Positions 52,853 to 63,156 are shown, counted from the first letter of the stretch. The stretch is 64,000 nt of DNA from Heterohyrax brucei (GCA_028571685.1 CM053154.1:2482501-2546500); one strand, 5' to 3'. Notes: generated by a model not told the origin, from the sequence alone. Translations and numbers: made by a program.

Positions 52853-54063
52853 CCTTCCACCCTTTGGTCCCCCCAAATTCATTTACTTGTCACACGTTAA
52901 ACACTTTTACCCCATCAATTCATCCCAAAGGTCTTAAACCAACTCCAAAGCTGCATTCCACCTGGGGCAAAATTTTTCTTCACCTGTGAAGTCTAGAATA
53001 CCAGTTACCTGCTTCCAAATTGCAATAGTGGAACAGACACAAGGTGGATGTTTCTAAATGAGAGAAACTGAAGGGTGAAAAAGGGTAACCCACACTAATA
53101 ACTGGAAAACCCAGCAGAAAAATTTACGTTAGCTCTCAAGACCTGAAAATAATTCTGTGTTCCCTGAGGCCATCTAGACAGTGGCCTTGCCCTCTATAGT
53201 CAGGATGATGGCTATCGTCTCTGGGTTTTAGACTGAGACCTTGTAGCCCTAGGCTTCAGTCCCACCTTCTAGGTCCACTGGGGCAGCACCTCTGCTCTCT
53301 TGGCTTTGGGTAGCCCCATTCTGCCAGTCTATCTTAGTGGCAACTGCCCTCTCACGGTCCAGCAGGGCCCATTTTCCTGCCCCGTGGGCATGACAGTCCT
53401 GTCCACTCAGATTTGGGTAGTGGATCTCACCCCATCCTCTGACAGTCAGGAATGGCACCCCCACACTCGGAAGCTAGGTTGGTGGAGGTCTGACTCCTTG
53501 AGACCCAGGAGGCTGTGGCCCTGCGCTCTGACTGCCAGCAGGCTATGGTTCCCTCCTTCGAGGCTGAGGCCTCTCTGCTTCCTGTACTACTTGTCTCTAC
53601 AGCTTCTGTTCCTGCTCTCTTGGCCTTTGACCCTAAGACACTCAGCATTTCTGCTCCATGGCAGGCAGGCTAGCTCCACTAACACATTCTCAGAGGCAAA
53701 CCACTCTGCTGGTAAGCCTTCTCCCCAAAAGCACCCAGCTCTTTTGTTCTGTGGGTTGGCTCCTGCACAGTCTCCTGACAGTCCTCTGATGCTGCAACCG
53801 CCGTTTTTCTGCCACTGCTTCCCACTCTTTTCACCATCTCTGACGTTACAGCTCTCCCTGCTTCCTTCTGAGTCCCCACCAGAAGAGCCTTTAATTTCTG
53901 TAATTCTACCAACAATCTCTTGAAGGCAATCTAACATTCACTATTAGGCACTTGAAAACTCTTCCAGCTTTTATCTTTCACTCAATTCCAAAACTGCTTG
54001 CACATTGAGGGTATCTGTAGAGTATCTGAGAGTAGAGTAACACCCTACTCTCAACAGCAAATT
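52853..54063 (-). mobile_element. MaLR internal region, antisense
   Basis: Plus strand begins CTTCCACCCTTTGGTCCCCC right after the LTR terminus and ends with TCCAAAACTGCTTGCACATT and GGGTATCTGTAGAGTATCTG before the second LTR. These are the end blocks of the antisense THE1/MST-type internal sequence. There are no conserved coding motifs (these elements lack gag-pol coding capacity). Confidence 0.7.
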
Positions 54064-54477
54064 CTTTCTTAGTTAACTAGTGTTGCTATAACAGAAATAC
54101 CACAAGTGGATACCTTAAACAAAAGAATTTTTCTCTCATAGTTTTAGAGCTTAGAAGTCTAAATTCAGAGCACCAGTCCCAGGGGAAGGCTTTATCTCTG
54201 TGTTGGCTCTAGGGGAAGGTCTTTGTCTTCAATCTTTCCCTGGGCCAGGCGTTGCTTAGTGAAGGGACCCTGGGTACAAAGGACACACATCACTCCTGGC
54301 ACTTTTTTCCTGGTAGCATGAGGTTCTTCTCTCTCTGCTCACTTGTGTCTCCTTTTATCTCTTGTAAGATGAAAGACGATGCAGGCTACACCCCCACAGA
54401 AAGTCCTTGACACCCTAACAGGGCTGTGGCCTGTTTCAGCATACCTTAACCCTATTTAAAATAACCTAATGTTGCCT
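54064..54477 (-). mobile_element. MaLR 5' LTR, truncated by RTE copy 2
   Basis: CTAGTGTTGCTATAACAGAA, CAGGGGAAGGCTTTATCTCT and CTTTTATCTCTTGTAAGATG correspond in order to 50895-51360 and 55975-56275. The last 130 bp or so of the family is replaced by sequence resembling the RTE 5' part. Confidence 0.8.
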
Positions 54478-54600
54478 CATCTGTCAGTCTGCCCCACCAG
54501 GGGGCCTTGAATGCTACTGGGATGCTGGAAGCTGTCACCAGTATTTCAAATACCAGCAGGGGCACCCTGTGGACAGAATTCAGCAGAAATTCTAGAATGA
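54478..54600 (+). mobile_element. RTE 5' fragment (second copy)
   Basis: GGGATGCTGGAAGCTGTCAC, CAGTATTTCAAATACCAGCA and GGGGCACCCTGTGGACAG parallel 13270-13345 of the first RTE. It includes the CTCF-like string at 54494-54505. The rest of this RTE up to 55140 is deleted or replaced. Confidence 0.6.
54494..54505 (+). promoter_or_regulatory. Possible CTCF-binding core
   Basis: CCACCAGGGGGC matches the CTCF core well. It lies in RTE-derived sequence at the LTR border. Only a motif match. Confidence 0.3.
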
Positions 54601-55139
54601 GGTGGGCCATGAAGGAGGCATGGGGATTATCTTTTGAAGATCAGACAAAGAATACCCGACGGGTCACAACAGAATATGTCCAAGGCAGCACTACAAGATG
54701 CATCCCCTAGGGTGGACCAAAGGGTTTAAAATCATCTTGTTCCCATTTTCCTTTTAGTCAAACAAGCCCAAGTTTTCACAGCTGCTCTGAGCTTTACTTA
54801 AACTGCTGGACTTCTCTCTCTATGCAATATGGACACTTTCTGTACTCAAACAGCTAACCTAGAATTTGGGAGGATCCTTAGCAGCTTTGGAGTCAGGCAC
54901 CCAGCCCATCCCTGCTAGGAAGAGACAGTATGGGGACACTAAGCTCTACCCTACTGGTGACCCTGAAGAACACAGAGCGAATGCAGGCTGCCACCCCAAT
55001 CTAGGGTTTCGGCTGCAAGCCTCTTCCCCTATGCCTGGCTATGCAGGACGGTAGTGACTCACCTTGCCTGGAACACCTGGGTTGTGACCACCACAGCTTA
55101 GTCAGGAACAGTGCACCCAACACATATTAGACTGGAGTA
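54601..55139. other. Unannotated sequence between RTE pieces
   Basis: No repeat or exon recognised. It separates the 5' and 3' pieces of the second RTE and may be unrelated inserted DNA. Confidence 0.4.
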
Positions 55140-55895
55140 TTTAACAAATTTGCTAGCTGAAAGTGAAGAAGATTCGAAACACTTATGATAAAGATCAAAG
55201 CCCATGGCCTTCAGTACAGATTATATCTTAACCTCAAGAAAACAAAAGACCTTACAACTAGACCAATAAGCAACATCATGATAAAAGGAGAAAAGATTGA
55301 CGTCAAAGATTTCATTTTATTTGGATCCACAATCAACACCCATGGGAGCAGCAATCAAGGAATCAAAAGATGTGTTGCATGGGGATAATCTGCTACAATA
55401 AAACCTATTTAAAGTGTTGAGAAGTAAAGATGTTGCCTTGAGACTAAGATGTGCCTGATCCAAGCCATGGTATTTTCAGCCACATCAATGCACATGAAAG
55501 CTGGAGAATTAATAAGGAAGAAAGAAGAAAAACGGATGTCTTTGAATTATGTTGGAGAATATCAAATACGCCCTGGACTGCCCCAAAGTGAACATATCTG
55601 CCTTGAAAGAAGTGAACCAGAGTGCTCTTATAAGAAGGAATGGTGAGATTACATCTTACGTACTGTGGACAAGTTGTCAGGAGGGATCAGTCCCTGGAGA
55701 AGGACATCACACTTGGTAAAGAAGAGGAGAGCCTTCAATGAAATGGGCTGGCACAGTGGGTGCAGCAGTGATCTCCAGCATACCAGCTACCACGGGCACG
55801 GCACAGGACCTGGCAGTGTCGGGTTCTGTTGTACACACGGTCATCACAACTCAGAATCAACTCGATGGCACCCGACAACAGCATCAACAGTCCTG
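55140..55895 (+). pseudogene. RTE reverse transcriptase 3' fragment (second copy)
   Basis: Begins just after the catalytic YADD region with AESEEDSKH-like sequence and a stop. A readable frame at 55185-55388 then contains LNLKKTKDLTTRPISNIM and DFILFGSTINTHGSSNQG, the same C-terminal region as LNIKKTKIFKIG/LGSTVDTHGSS at 16320-16450. It continues to the RTE 3' end AATCAACTCGATGGCACCCG ACAACAGC (near 55855-55885). Motifs A, B and C are missing, so no enzyme could be made. Sequence of this copy is closer to the expected family in several motifs than the first copy. Confidence 0.82.
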
Positions 55896-56690
55896 AGGCA
55901 GAATCCTTTCCTTCTTGGAGACCCTCAGTTTTTGCTCTTGAGGCCTTCCACTGATTGGATGAGGTCTGTTTTAGTCATCTAGAGCTGCTCTAACAGAAAT
56001 GCCACAGAGTAGATAGCTTTAATAAATGGAAGTTTATTCTTATACAGTCTAGTAGGTTACAAGTTTGCATTCAGGATGCCTGCTACAGGAGCAGGCTTTC
56101 TCCCTTGTTGGCTCTCGAGGAAAGTCCTTGTGTTGTGTCAGTTTTTGCTCGGGGGGCATCTTGGCGCAGGAACCTCAGATCTGAAGGGTACACTCTTCGC
56201 AGTGCCGTTTTCTTGGTGGTGTGAGGTTCCCAACACTCAGCTTGCTTCCCTTTCCTTTTATCTCTTGTAAGATGAAAGGATTAAGGGTGGTACAAGCCAT
56301 ACTCCAGATAAACTCCCTTTACAGTGGAGTGGGGTGATGATATTATAAAGGGATTTACAGTCCTACCCTAATCCTCTCTAACAATCCACTCTGTTAATTA
56401 CAGGCGGAGATTAGGATTTACAGCATCAGAAAATCACAAAATGCAGGGCAGTCACAGAATACAGGGAATCCTGGCCCAGCCAAATTACTACACTTATTTT
56501 TGGAGGGACCCAATTCAGCCCTTGACAAAGTCCACCTGTGTTATCAAGGACAATCTTTACTTAGAGTCTACTGATTGTGGACGCCAACCGCATCTACACA
56601 AGTCTTGCCAACAGCATCTAGACTAGCATTAGAGCTACCAACGAGCACTGTGGCCTAGACAAGGAGACACAAGAAATCTACAGCCACATG
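55896..56690 (-). mobile_element. Ancient LTR-like repeat split by a MaLR LTR
   Basis: 55896-55966 (GAGGCCTTCCACTGATTGGA) and 56528-56690 (CTTTACTTAGAGTCTACTGA; CACTGTGGCCTAGACAAGG) look like neighbouring parts of one old repeat, the same family as 37880-38280 but in opposite orientation. The MaLR LTR at 55967-56527 lies exactly between them. Confidence 0.5.
55967..56527 (-). mobile_element. Solitary MaLR-type LTR, minus orientation
   Basis: 561 bp from TGTTTTAGTCATCTAG to CAGCCCTTGACA. Landmarks: CTAACAGAAATGCCACAG, CTTTTATCTCTTGTAAGATG, CCCTAATCCTCTCTAACAAT, GCCAAATTACTACACTTATT, TTTGGAGGGACCCAATTCAG, each the reverse complement of the plus-strand LTRs. Flanks AGGTC / AAGTC match at 4 of 5. 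Confidence 0.87.
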
Positions 56691-56980
56691 CAAAATTACA
56701 GCCCATTGGATAACCAGAATAAGTGTCCTTGAATTAGTGAGTTCCACTAAGGCCCACTGCTTTGCATCTGCAGGGTAGCAAGGGATAAGACAGGGTAGCA
56801 TCTATAACTATAGGATGGATGCAGTGTCTGACGCCGCAAAGTTTACAGACTACACAACAATGTGGACACCTTACAGGTCCCATCGTGTGCTGGCCCAAAG
56901 CTCCAACATCAGCAGCATCATCATGGGAACAGCACGCTGCACCTCTGCGGGGCTGGCTCTGTGTGTGTCTGGACATGTTT
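56691..56980. other. Unannotated sequence
   Basis: No repeat or exon recognised before the tandem array. Confidence 0.45.
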
Positions 56981-57210
56981 TGGATGGATGGATGGATGGA
57001 TTGATGGATGGAGAGAGGGAGGGAGGGAGGGAGGGAGGGAGGGAGGGAGGGAGGGAGGGAGGGAGGGAGGGAGGGAGGGAGGGAGGGAGGGGTGGGTGGA
57101 GGGGTGGATCCATCGATCGGTCAATGGATGGATGGGTAGGTGGGTGGGTGGGTAGATGGATGGACGGAGGGGTGCGACGGTGGGTGGGTGGGTGGGTAGA
57201 TGGATAAGTG
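56981..57210 (+). repeat. GGAT / GGGA / GGGT tetranucleotide array
   Basis: A short GGAT run, then about 20 near-perfect GGGA units (57012-57090), then mixed GGAT and GGGT to 57210, with a short GATCCATCGATCGG interruption at 57106-57119. G-runs of three on one strand make G-quadruplex or triplex formation plausible. Long open frames (Pro/Ser on minus, Gly/Arg on plus) are artefacts. Confidence 0.96.
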
Positions 57211-58204
57211 AGTGGTGAACATACGGATAGTATGTCGGCAAATTAAGCCTATTCTGTGAAGTCCTGTGCAACCCTCAGAGATCCCCACACTTCAGCCTGG
57301 CCCAAGTCCATGTAAGGGCCGTGCAGAGCAGCCTCCCTGCTGAGATTCCACCTGGTCTTAAGACATATTACATGTAAATTATATCTGGGAATTTACGGCA
57401 GCCAGTTTGCCTAAGCCATTCCACTCCTAAATGCCCCAGGGGACGTGCACAGCACGCTAATCTGACCTGGATGGTTTTGACTGAGAATTGCAAACCCTTC
57501 TCAGATGGAGCATTGTTTTATTTTACTTAAACCAAAGCCGCAAATTGTTTGCAAAAATTGGTTTTTGTAGTTGAAGCTAGGTCTATCTGCATGGTGCCAC
57601 CCATTTAGAAGGGTCAGAAATGCCAGCTCACGCCTGGTCACCTCACCCTGCTGGCCCTGGCGGGGGCCTTAAAATGGAGCCAGGACTTTGCTTTAATGAC
57701 AAACTCCATTTTTGCTCTGCTTTCCCGATATGTCATCTGCTAAGCCTGCGGCAGCTCTGTGGGGAGGTTTTCCCCAGGGAATGCTGCCAAGAGGGTGCTG
57801 AGGTCCTGGTTTTACTCTCCTGGGAACTGAAGGTGGGCTGGGCTTTCAGAGAGCAAGTTGTCTGGCTGGGGTCTCCCGGATGGAAAGAAACTGCATCCCC
57901 CTAAAAAGAAAGAACTTGGGGTGTGAGTCTAGGACCTTCCCCATAGAACCCTAGCATCAAGAACAATTATGAGGTTTCTCTGAAACCCATGTCCAGGTCC
58001 TGCATGACACATAGGTTGTCAGATTGGCATGAGGGATTCACTGAAGCCCAGTGGGAGCCGTGGCAGTAATGACGACCTTCCAGGGGACAACAGGCCGGAC
58101 ACAGCTAGCCACGCCACTGGTGGTCGCACAGCGGGTAACCTGATGAGCAGGATGATGCGGGATGCCAGATCCTCCTTCATCTTTAATAAACGACGTGTCC
58201 AAAG
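57211..58204. other. Unannotated sequence with candidate conserved block
   Basis: 57360-57740 is complex and AT-rich with no repeat landmark (e.g. ACATGTAAATTATATCTGGG; AAACCAAAGCCGCAAATTG; TTTAATGACAAACTCCATTT). Its style is like deeply conserved noncoding elements. The rest shows nothing recognisable. Confidence 0.4.
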
Positions 58205-58400
58205 ATACATATACACATAAACACACACATACACATACACATATACACACATAGCTATGCGCACACACACACACACACGGATGTAGAGATAGACGCATGC
58301 CTACACACGAACATGCAAGCACACTTACATGCACACATGTGTGCACATATAAGCATACCCGCATATATATGTAAATACACACATACATGTATTTGCGCAG
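58205..58400. repeat. CA/TA-rich microsatellite
   Basis: Imperfect ACACAT, ATACAC, CACACA and TGCACACATG units over about 195 bp, largely alternating purine-pyrimidine. Confidence 0.9.
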
Positions 58401-59244
58401 GCATGCACATTGGTGTGCAGTGGAAAGGGACCTGGGGCTCCGAGTGGCTGACCCGCCACCAAGCCCCATGATCACCCTGGGAGCACCCACTCACCTCCTG
58501 AGCCTCTCCCTGGGAGTGAGTGGAGACCTCACCCGCCTACCAGGACCGGCTCTGCGGCCTGCCGGCTGTGTGTGCCAGCTTTCCCCTTCTGTGACTTGGG
58601 AGCGGTGACAGTCCCCTCCCTGCAGCTGTCGTAAAGATGAAGGTAAACAGGATTTATATGTGTGAGCATGGGGGTGGCACTGGGGGCCATGCTACACCCC
58701 CAGGGAGGACCCAGCGTGTGCCTCCGTGAAAGAGAAGGGACTTTGCTGTCGCAGTTGTCCCCGGCAGAGCAGGGCCGGAGACCTCAGACAGGACCAGTAC
58801 TCGCGTGGGCACTCTGCTGTCAATAGAACCGGTGTGACGTCTCCCCACCCAGAGCACCTCCTGCGCCAGATCACAGAGTCCTTAGTAACGGCTTTGTATT
58901 GTTACTGGTAAATCATATTCCCATATAACACTGCAGGCAACGGCGATAGCAATGACATAAAAAAAACCAGCAAAATTAAAATTACACCTTAAACTGCAAC
59001 AGTGGCTGCAGAAGAAACTGTGTGACTAAAGCATTGCCGTGATTGGGTGACAATGGCGGCCTGACCAGAGCACAGAAGATTCAGAAAAGAACTTAGCACA
59101 GCCTTTTAGCCTTGTGATGCACTGATCTAGGGAAGCTCGGCCTATGAGAAATGCTTTTTGTGCTATAACTAACTGCAGGAGTATTTTTATAAAAATATTA
59201 AATTTCAGTGAAAACAGTTCACACAGATTTTCATCATCACAGCC
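58401..59244. other. Unannotated sequence
   Basis: No repeat, exon or RNA recognised. 58900-59230 is AT-rich and complex; it could be conserved noncoding sequence. Confidence 0.42.
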
Positions 59245-59525
59245 ATCCCACCTGTGGACAAGCTAGGACACACGGCCCACCCTACCCCCAGATAAGCTAA
59301 GACCTGTCGTCATCATCCCGGCCATCCCACCCACAGACGAGCTGAGACATGTGACCTCATCATCGCCGCCATCCACTTACAGACGAGCTGAGACAGGTGA
59401 CCTCGTCGTCCTGACTGTCCACTCGCAGACAAGCTGAGAGATGTCCTCGTCATCACGGCCATCCTGTGGATGAACTAAGACACGTGAACTCATCATCACG
59501 GCCCTCCCACCCACAGATGCGTGTG
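59245..59525 (+). repeat. About 46-bp minisatellite, left arm of an inverted pair
   Basis: Diverged units with starts at 59257, 59291, 59336, 59382, 59428, 59469 and 59516. A typical unit reads GACGAGCTGAGACATGTGAC then CTCATCATCGCGGCCATCC then CACCCACA (broken here; consensus by eye). The right arm at 59650-60070 carries the same unit in reverse complement. Confidence 0.85.
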
Positions 59526-59649
59526 CTGGCTTATCTGTGGGCAGGCATTTTGGTGTCACCCCCTGTGACAATATCACGGGGTGGTGTGGTTCACAACCCC
59601 TGTGTCCCCCAGTGACGCCACTGTAGCGCTGGGTCGGGTGGCCGCCATG

Positions 59650-60070
59650 ATGCAAACACTTGTCTTAGCTCGTCTACAGGTAGGATGGCCGCGATGAGGA
59701 AGACGCGTGTCTCAGCTTACCTGTGGGTACGATGGGCCACGACAATGGGGACAGAAGCCTCAGCTCGTCTGCAGGTGGCACGGCCATCAGGGTGAGGACA
59801 AGCGTCTCAGCTTATCTGCCGGTGGTGTGGCCGGCATGACGAGGACACATAGCGTGTCTCTGGGTAGGATCATCATGACGATGAGGACACGTGTCTCAGA
59901 ATGCCCACTGGTGGGGTGGCCACCTTGACGAGGACACGCGTGATGGCGACGTGTGTCTTACCTCATCTGTAGGTGGGATAGTCCAGTGGTGAGAACATGC
60001 GTCTCCCTTAGCTCGTCTATGGGCAGGACAGCCGCAGTGATGAAGACGCCTAGTGGAGCTCGTTTTCGGG
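59650..60070 (-). repeat. About 47-bp minisatellite, right arm of an inverted pair
   Basis: Plus strand units such as GTCTCAGCTTATCTGCC, CAGCTCGTCTGCAGGTGG and GGATGGCCGCGATGAGGA are the reverse complement of the left-arm units. Unit landmarks fall at 59667, 59714, 59762, 59809, 59894, 59959, 60010 and 60058. The spacing is about 47-50 bp with two expanded intervals. Confidence 0.85.
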
Positions 60071-60179
60071 TGGGATGGCTGTGATGACCACGCAGCCTTC
60101 CTTGGCAAGGCCAGTGTGGTCAAGAGGACAGTGGCCTTCAAAATCACGCTAGTCCTACTCACTGGAACCTGGGAGGTGT

Positions 60180-60500
60180 CACCTTATGTGGCAAAGAAAA
60201 ATTGCAGCTTCAGTGGCATTAGACTGCTCATCCCCTGACCTTGAGATGAGGAATTTCCCGGACTATCCGAGTGGCCCATGGCAGTCACAGCATGGAGACA
60301 GGAGGCAGAAGAAAATCGGTGTCAGAGACATAGAGATGACCAGAGACAGGATTCACAACTGTGACTTGAAGGTGAAGACAGGACACAAGCTAAGGAAAGC
60401 AGGCTGCCTGCAGAAGACGGAACAGAAAAGCAGATTGTCCCACAGAACCTCCAGAAGGAACAGAACCCTGCAGACACCTCTATCTTTTAGCTCAGAAAGA
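60180..60500 (+). mobile_element. Possible ancient LTR-like repeat
   Basis: TTGAGATGAGGAATTTCCCG, GGACTATCCGAGTGGCCCAT, AGGATTCACAACTGTGACTT and CAGAACCTCCAGAAGGAACA follow the order of a common old mammalian LTR-like repeat. Divergence is high and the family is not named. Confidence 0.4.
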
Positions 60501-61239
60501 CTAGCTTTGGTCTGTACCTCAGCACTGCGTGATAATAACCCATGGTGTTTCGAGCCTAGATCTAGGGGGTTATGTTCCAGCAAGCATGGAAAACCCGCAG
60601 CCCAGGCGGGTTCTCAGGCCTGCTCCCTCGCCGTCTGCCCTCCTTCAGGGGAGGCCTGCTTAGAGGCCACACGCCTCCTGAATGCCAAGTGCACAGGTTC
60701 CGGCTTGTAGTCTCAGCCCAGATTTTAATTAAACATTTGCCAAGCTTGAGAGAGTGCATAACTTTACTGAGATCTCTAGCCAATTCCTAAATTACAGCTG
60801 TGTTATGTAAATGTAACTCGTATGTCCATTAATCTTTCCAAAAGGCCACACTTGTAGGCAGAGTAATGTCTGTTTGTCCAGAATTTAAGGCAACTGAGGG
60901 GATTAGCACTGACTGGTCTTTCTCTCCTCTTGCTTCCCTTTCCTCCCGGAGAAAGTCACGTCTCTCTGGTCGCTGCCTCAGTGCAGCACGGACCCCAGGC
61001 CGTTCCTTTCACCTGCCCACAGGTAAGTGCACACCTGCCACCAGGAACCCCGGGCATGACCTGTACCGTGGGCAGGTGTCACATCAAGTTAGGAGGCTTC
61101 AGGGGTCACGCCGCCAAAGGTTCCAGCAACGAGACCCAGTCTTTGTCAACACCTCACTCCCCTTCCTCAGGAGAGTGTGGTTTGTGTGGTCCTGACACAC
61201 TGGGTCCACTCTGCCCATTGCCGCTTTTTGTCAGAGTTG
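60501..61239. other. Unannotated sequence
   Basis: No exon or RNA recognised. Open frames up to 139 codons have no domains. Confidence 0.42.
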
Positions 61240-61945
61240 CTGCTTTTCAGTTTCAAACAATCACAAACACACTGGAAGTCACGAAGAGAGTACTGAGAAG
61301 TTCAGCAAGCCGTTCACCCAGCTTTCTCCAATTGAAACGTCTTCAGTGATTAAAGCACAATGGCAAAACCAGGAGTTGCCCCTGGGGGCTGTGTGTGTGT
61401 GTGATGTCGTGTACCGTTTGATCACTTGAGTAGATCAGTGTAGCCTCCCAGCAGTCAGGGTCCACAGGTGTCCCAGCAGCACTCGGCTCCCCCACCCCCC
61501 ACTACCCCACAGGCCCCTCGGTACCCTCCCAGTGCCCTAACCCCGCAGACCCTGATCTTGGCTCCATTCTGTGATCTTGACATTTGGAGAATATGCTGTA
61601 TGAACGGAGTCGTGCGGTAGGGGACCTCTGGAGGACAGCACCCCCGAGACACCTCCCCGTCACCGTGGCTGCAGCAGCCGGCTCCTGCGGTTTCCTCTGC
61701 AGAGGGCTGTTGACCCGCTCACCTGGGGAGAGGCGCTTGGGCTGTTTCCCGCCTGTGGGCTCCCACGGGCCGGGGGCTCCCACGGGCCGGGGGCTCCCAC
61801 GGGCCGGGGGCTCCCACGGGCCAGGGGCTCCCACGGGCTGGGGGCTCCCACAGGCAGGGGCTCCCACGGGCCAGTTTCCGTGTGGACGTAATTTCGTTTC
61901 CCTCGGATAAATGCCAAGGAGTGCAACTGCTGAGTAGTGAGGTGT
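61240..61945 (-). mobile_element. Diverged L1 3' region, antisense, with a minisatellite inside
   Basis: TGAACGGAGTCGTGCGG (61600), GGGGAGAGGCGCTTGGGCTG (61724-61743) and CGGATAAATGCCAAGGAGTG (61904-61923) parallel three successive blocks of the antisense mammalian L1 3' end (the 'aagtggaatcataca', 'gatggacacttgggttg' and 'ggtatatacccagaagtgg' blocks). The 18-bp minisatellite lies between the second and third. High divergence lowers confidence. Confidence 0.45.
61756..61875 (+). repeat. 18-bp GC-rich minisatellite
   Basis: About seven units of GGCTCCCACGGGCCGGGG with small variants (CCAGG, CTGGG, CAGGCAGG) in later units. The first three or four units are near-identical. Confidence 0.95.
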
Positions 61946-62584
61946 CTGCTTAGTTTTTTTTTTTTTTTTTTTTTAATTTATTTGTCTATTTAGTATGACG
62001 GAGTGAGAATGGACATTCCTGTACAAATTTACATGCTCACAAGCTACGTTCCATAGCAGGAGAGATCAGCGGACACTGAGCTGTCCTAACGGATGGGACG
62101 TCTCGCTGTGGCCTTAACTGGCCCTTCCTGGGAAGCCGGTGAAGTTGAGCAGCTTCTCATCAGGGCCTTGTCCCTGGCCCTATGCTCCCACTGCAGACAC
62201 AGTCCCCGCCCTGGGCCTGTGGGGACCCATGCGTGGTGGGGGCCCCTCAGGTCCCAGAGACCCGTGCTGAGGAGGACGTCGGGGTCAAGCGGGATTCCAG
62301 CGCAGGGGCTGCAGAGAGAGCGCCCCCCGCCCACCTCTGGACCTTCCCATAGAGCCCCCCGCACAGGAAGCCCAGCGTGCAGGCAGGGCAGAGCTGGCCC
62401 CTCGCCCTGCCAGGTCCCCACACCGGGAGCCCCGTGAGGACCAGCTGAGCCTGTGCCAGCAGTGGGGGTGACTCGGCTGACTCGGAGCCCAGGGCGCAGA
62501 ACCCCAGGCCCCCCAGTTCTGTGTCCGGCAGCTGCACTCTCAAGGCCTCTCTGTCTTCTTTGAGGAGTTCCTGGGTGCTCCAAG
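61946..62584. other. Poly-T tract followed by GC-rich unannotated sequence
   Basis: A T-run of about 22 at 61955-61976 followed by AATTTATTTGTC hints at the antisense tail of a retrotransposed element. 62080-62560 is GC-rich with no exon recognised. Confidence 0.42.
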
Positions 62585-62642
62585 TCACTTGGCTGCCAGC
62601 CAGGACTCTGGTGGTTCAAATCCACCCAGGCATCTTGACAGC
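62585..62642 (+). mobile_element. SINE head fragment cut by an LTR
   Basis: GGCTGCCAGCCAGGACTCTG and GTGGTTCAAATCCACCCAGG resemble the SINE's tRNA-like half. It stops at the LTR start and no SINE tail was found on the other side. Confidence 0.5.
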
Positions 62643-63156
62643 TGTCTCGGTCACCGTGTGCTGGTGTAACAGAACTGCTCCGGCGGGAGGGTTTTAACAA
62701 AGAGCAGGCTGTTGTCTCACAGTCCGGGAGCCACAGGTCTGAACTCAGGGCGTCCTCTTGGGGAGGAGGCTTTCTCTTTCTGTCAGCTCTGGAGGAAGGT
62801 CCTTGTGATTCGTCTGTCCTCCCCTGGCCTGGGAGCACCCTAAAGCGGGCACCTCAGGTCCGGAGGGTGTGCTCTGCCCCCCAGCACTGCTTTCTTGGTG
62901 CTGTGACACCCCCACGTCTCTGCACTCGCCTCTCTCACATCGTAGAAGATGTTGGTCAGGACACTGTCCATTCTCGCAGATCTCATCAATATAACTGCCA
63001 CTAATCCATCTATTAAATCACAGTGACAGAACTCACAGCACAGGAAAGTCTCACCTAGTGACAGAGTGGCGGACAGTCACGTAATGCTGGGAATCACGGC
63101 CCAGCCCCACTGTTATACCCTTTTTGGGGGGGAACATATTTCAATCTATAACTGCA
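62643..63156 (-). mobile_element. Solitary MaLR-type LTR, minus orientation
   Basis: From TGTCTCGGTCACC to about CTATAACTGCA. Landmarks: TGGTGTAACAGAACTG, GGAGGCTTTCTCTTTCTGTC, GAAGATGTTGGTCAGGAC, CACGTAATGCTGGGAATCAC and TTTGGGGGGGAACATATTTC in the minus-orientation order. No convincing target duplication (ACAGC / TCACC, 3 of 5). The 250-codon minus open frame extending into it is not a gene. Confidence 0.75.

Larger units (their letters stand above)
50887..54477 (-). mobile_element. MaLR retrotransposon with both LTRs and internal region
   Basis: Minus-strand element: right LTR (5' LTR, truncated) at 54064-54477, internal region 52853-54063, left LTR (3' LTR) in two pieces at 50887-51561 and 52601-52852. 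The left LTR is split by an LTR-like insertion (51562-52600), and the element also holds two SINEs. The LTR families match in both ends (CTAAC-AGTGTTGCTATAACAG / CCAGTGCTACTATAACAG starts). MaLR elements code for no protein; the long plus-strand open frame at 53300-53923 is antisense to the internal region. Confidence 0.75.

Noticed and set aside
53300..53923. 207-codon plus-strand open frame rich in Pro, Leu and Ser
   Set aside because: It runs antisense through the internal region of a MaLR element, which has no known protein product on either strand.
59245..60070. CRISPR-like spacing of repeats (46-48 bp)
   Set aside because: The units are diverged along their whole length with no constant repeat/variable spacer pattern, the genome is mammalian, and orientation switches in the middle. 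It is a minisatellite.
62086..62838. 250-codon minus-strand open frame
   Set aside because: It begins inside a MaLR LTR and crosses a SINE fragment into GC-rich DNA. A chance frame.
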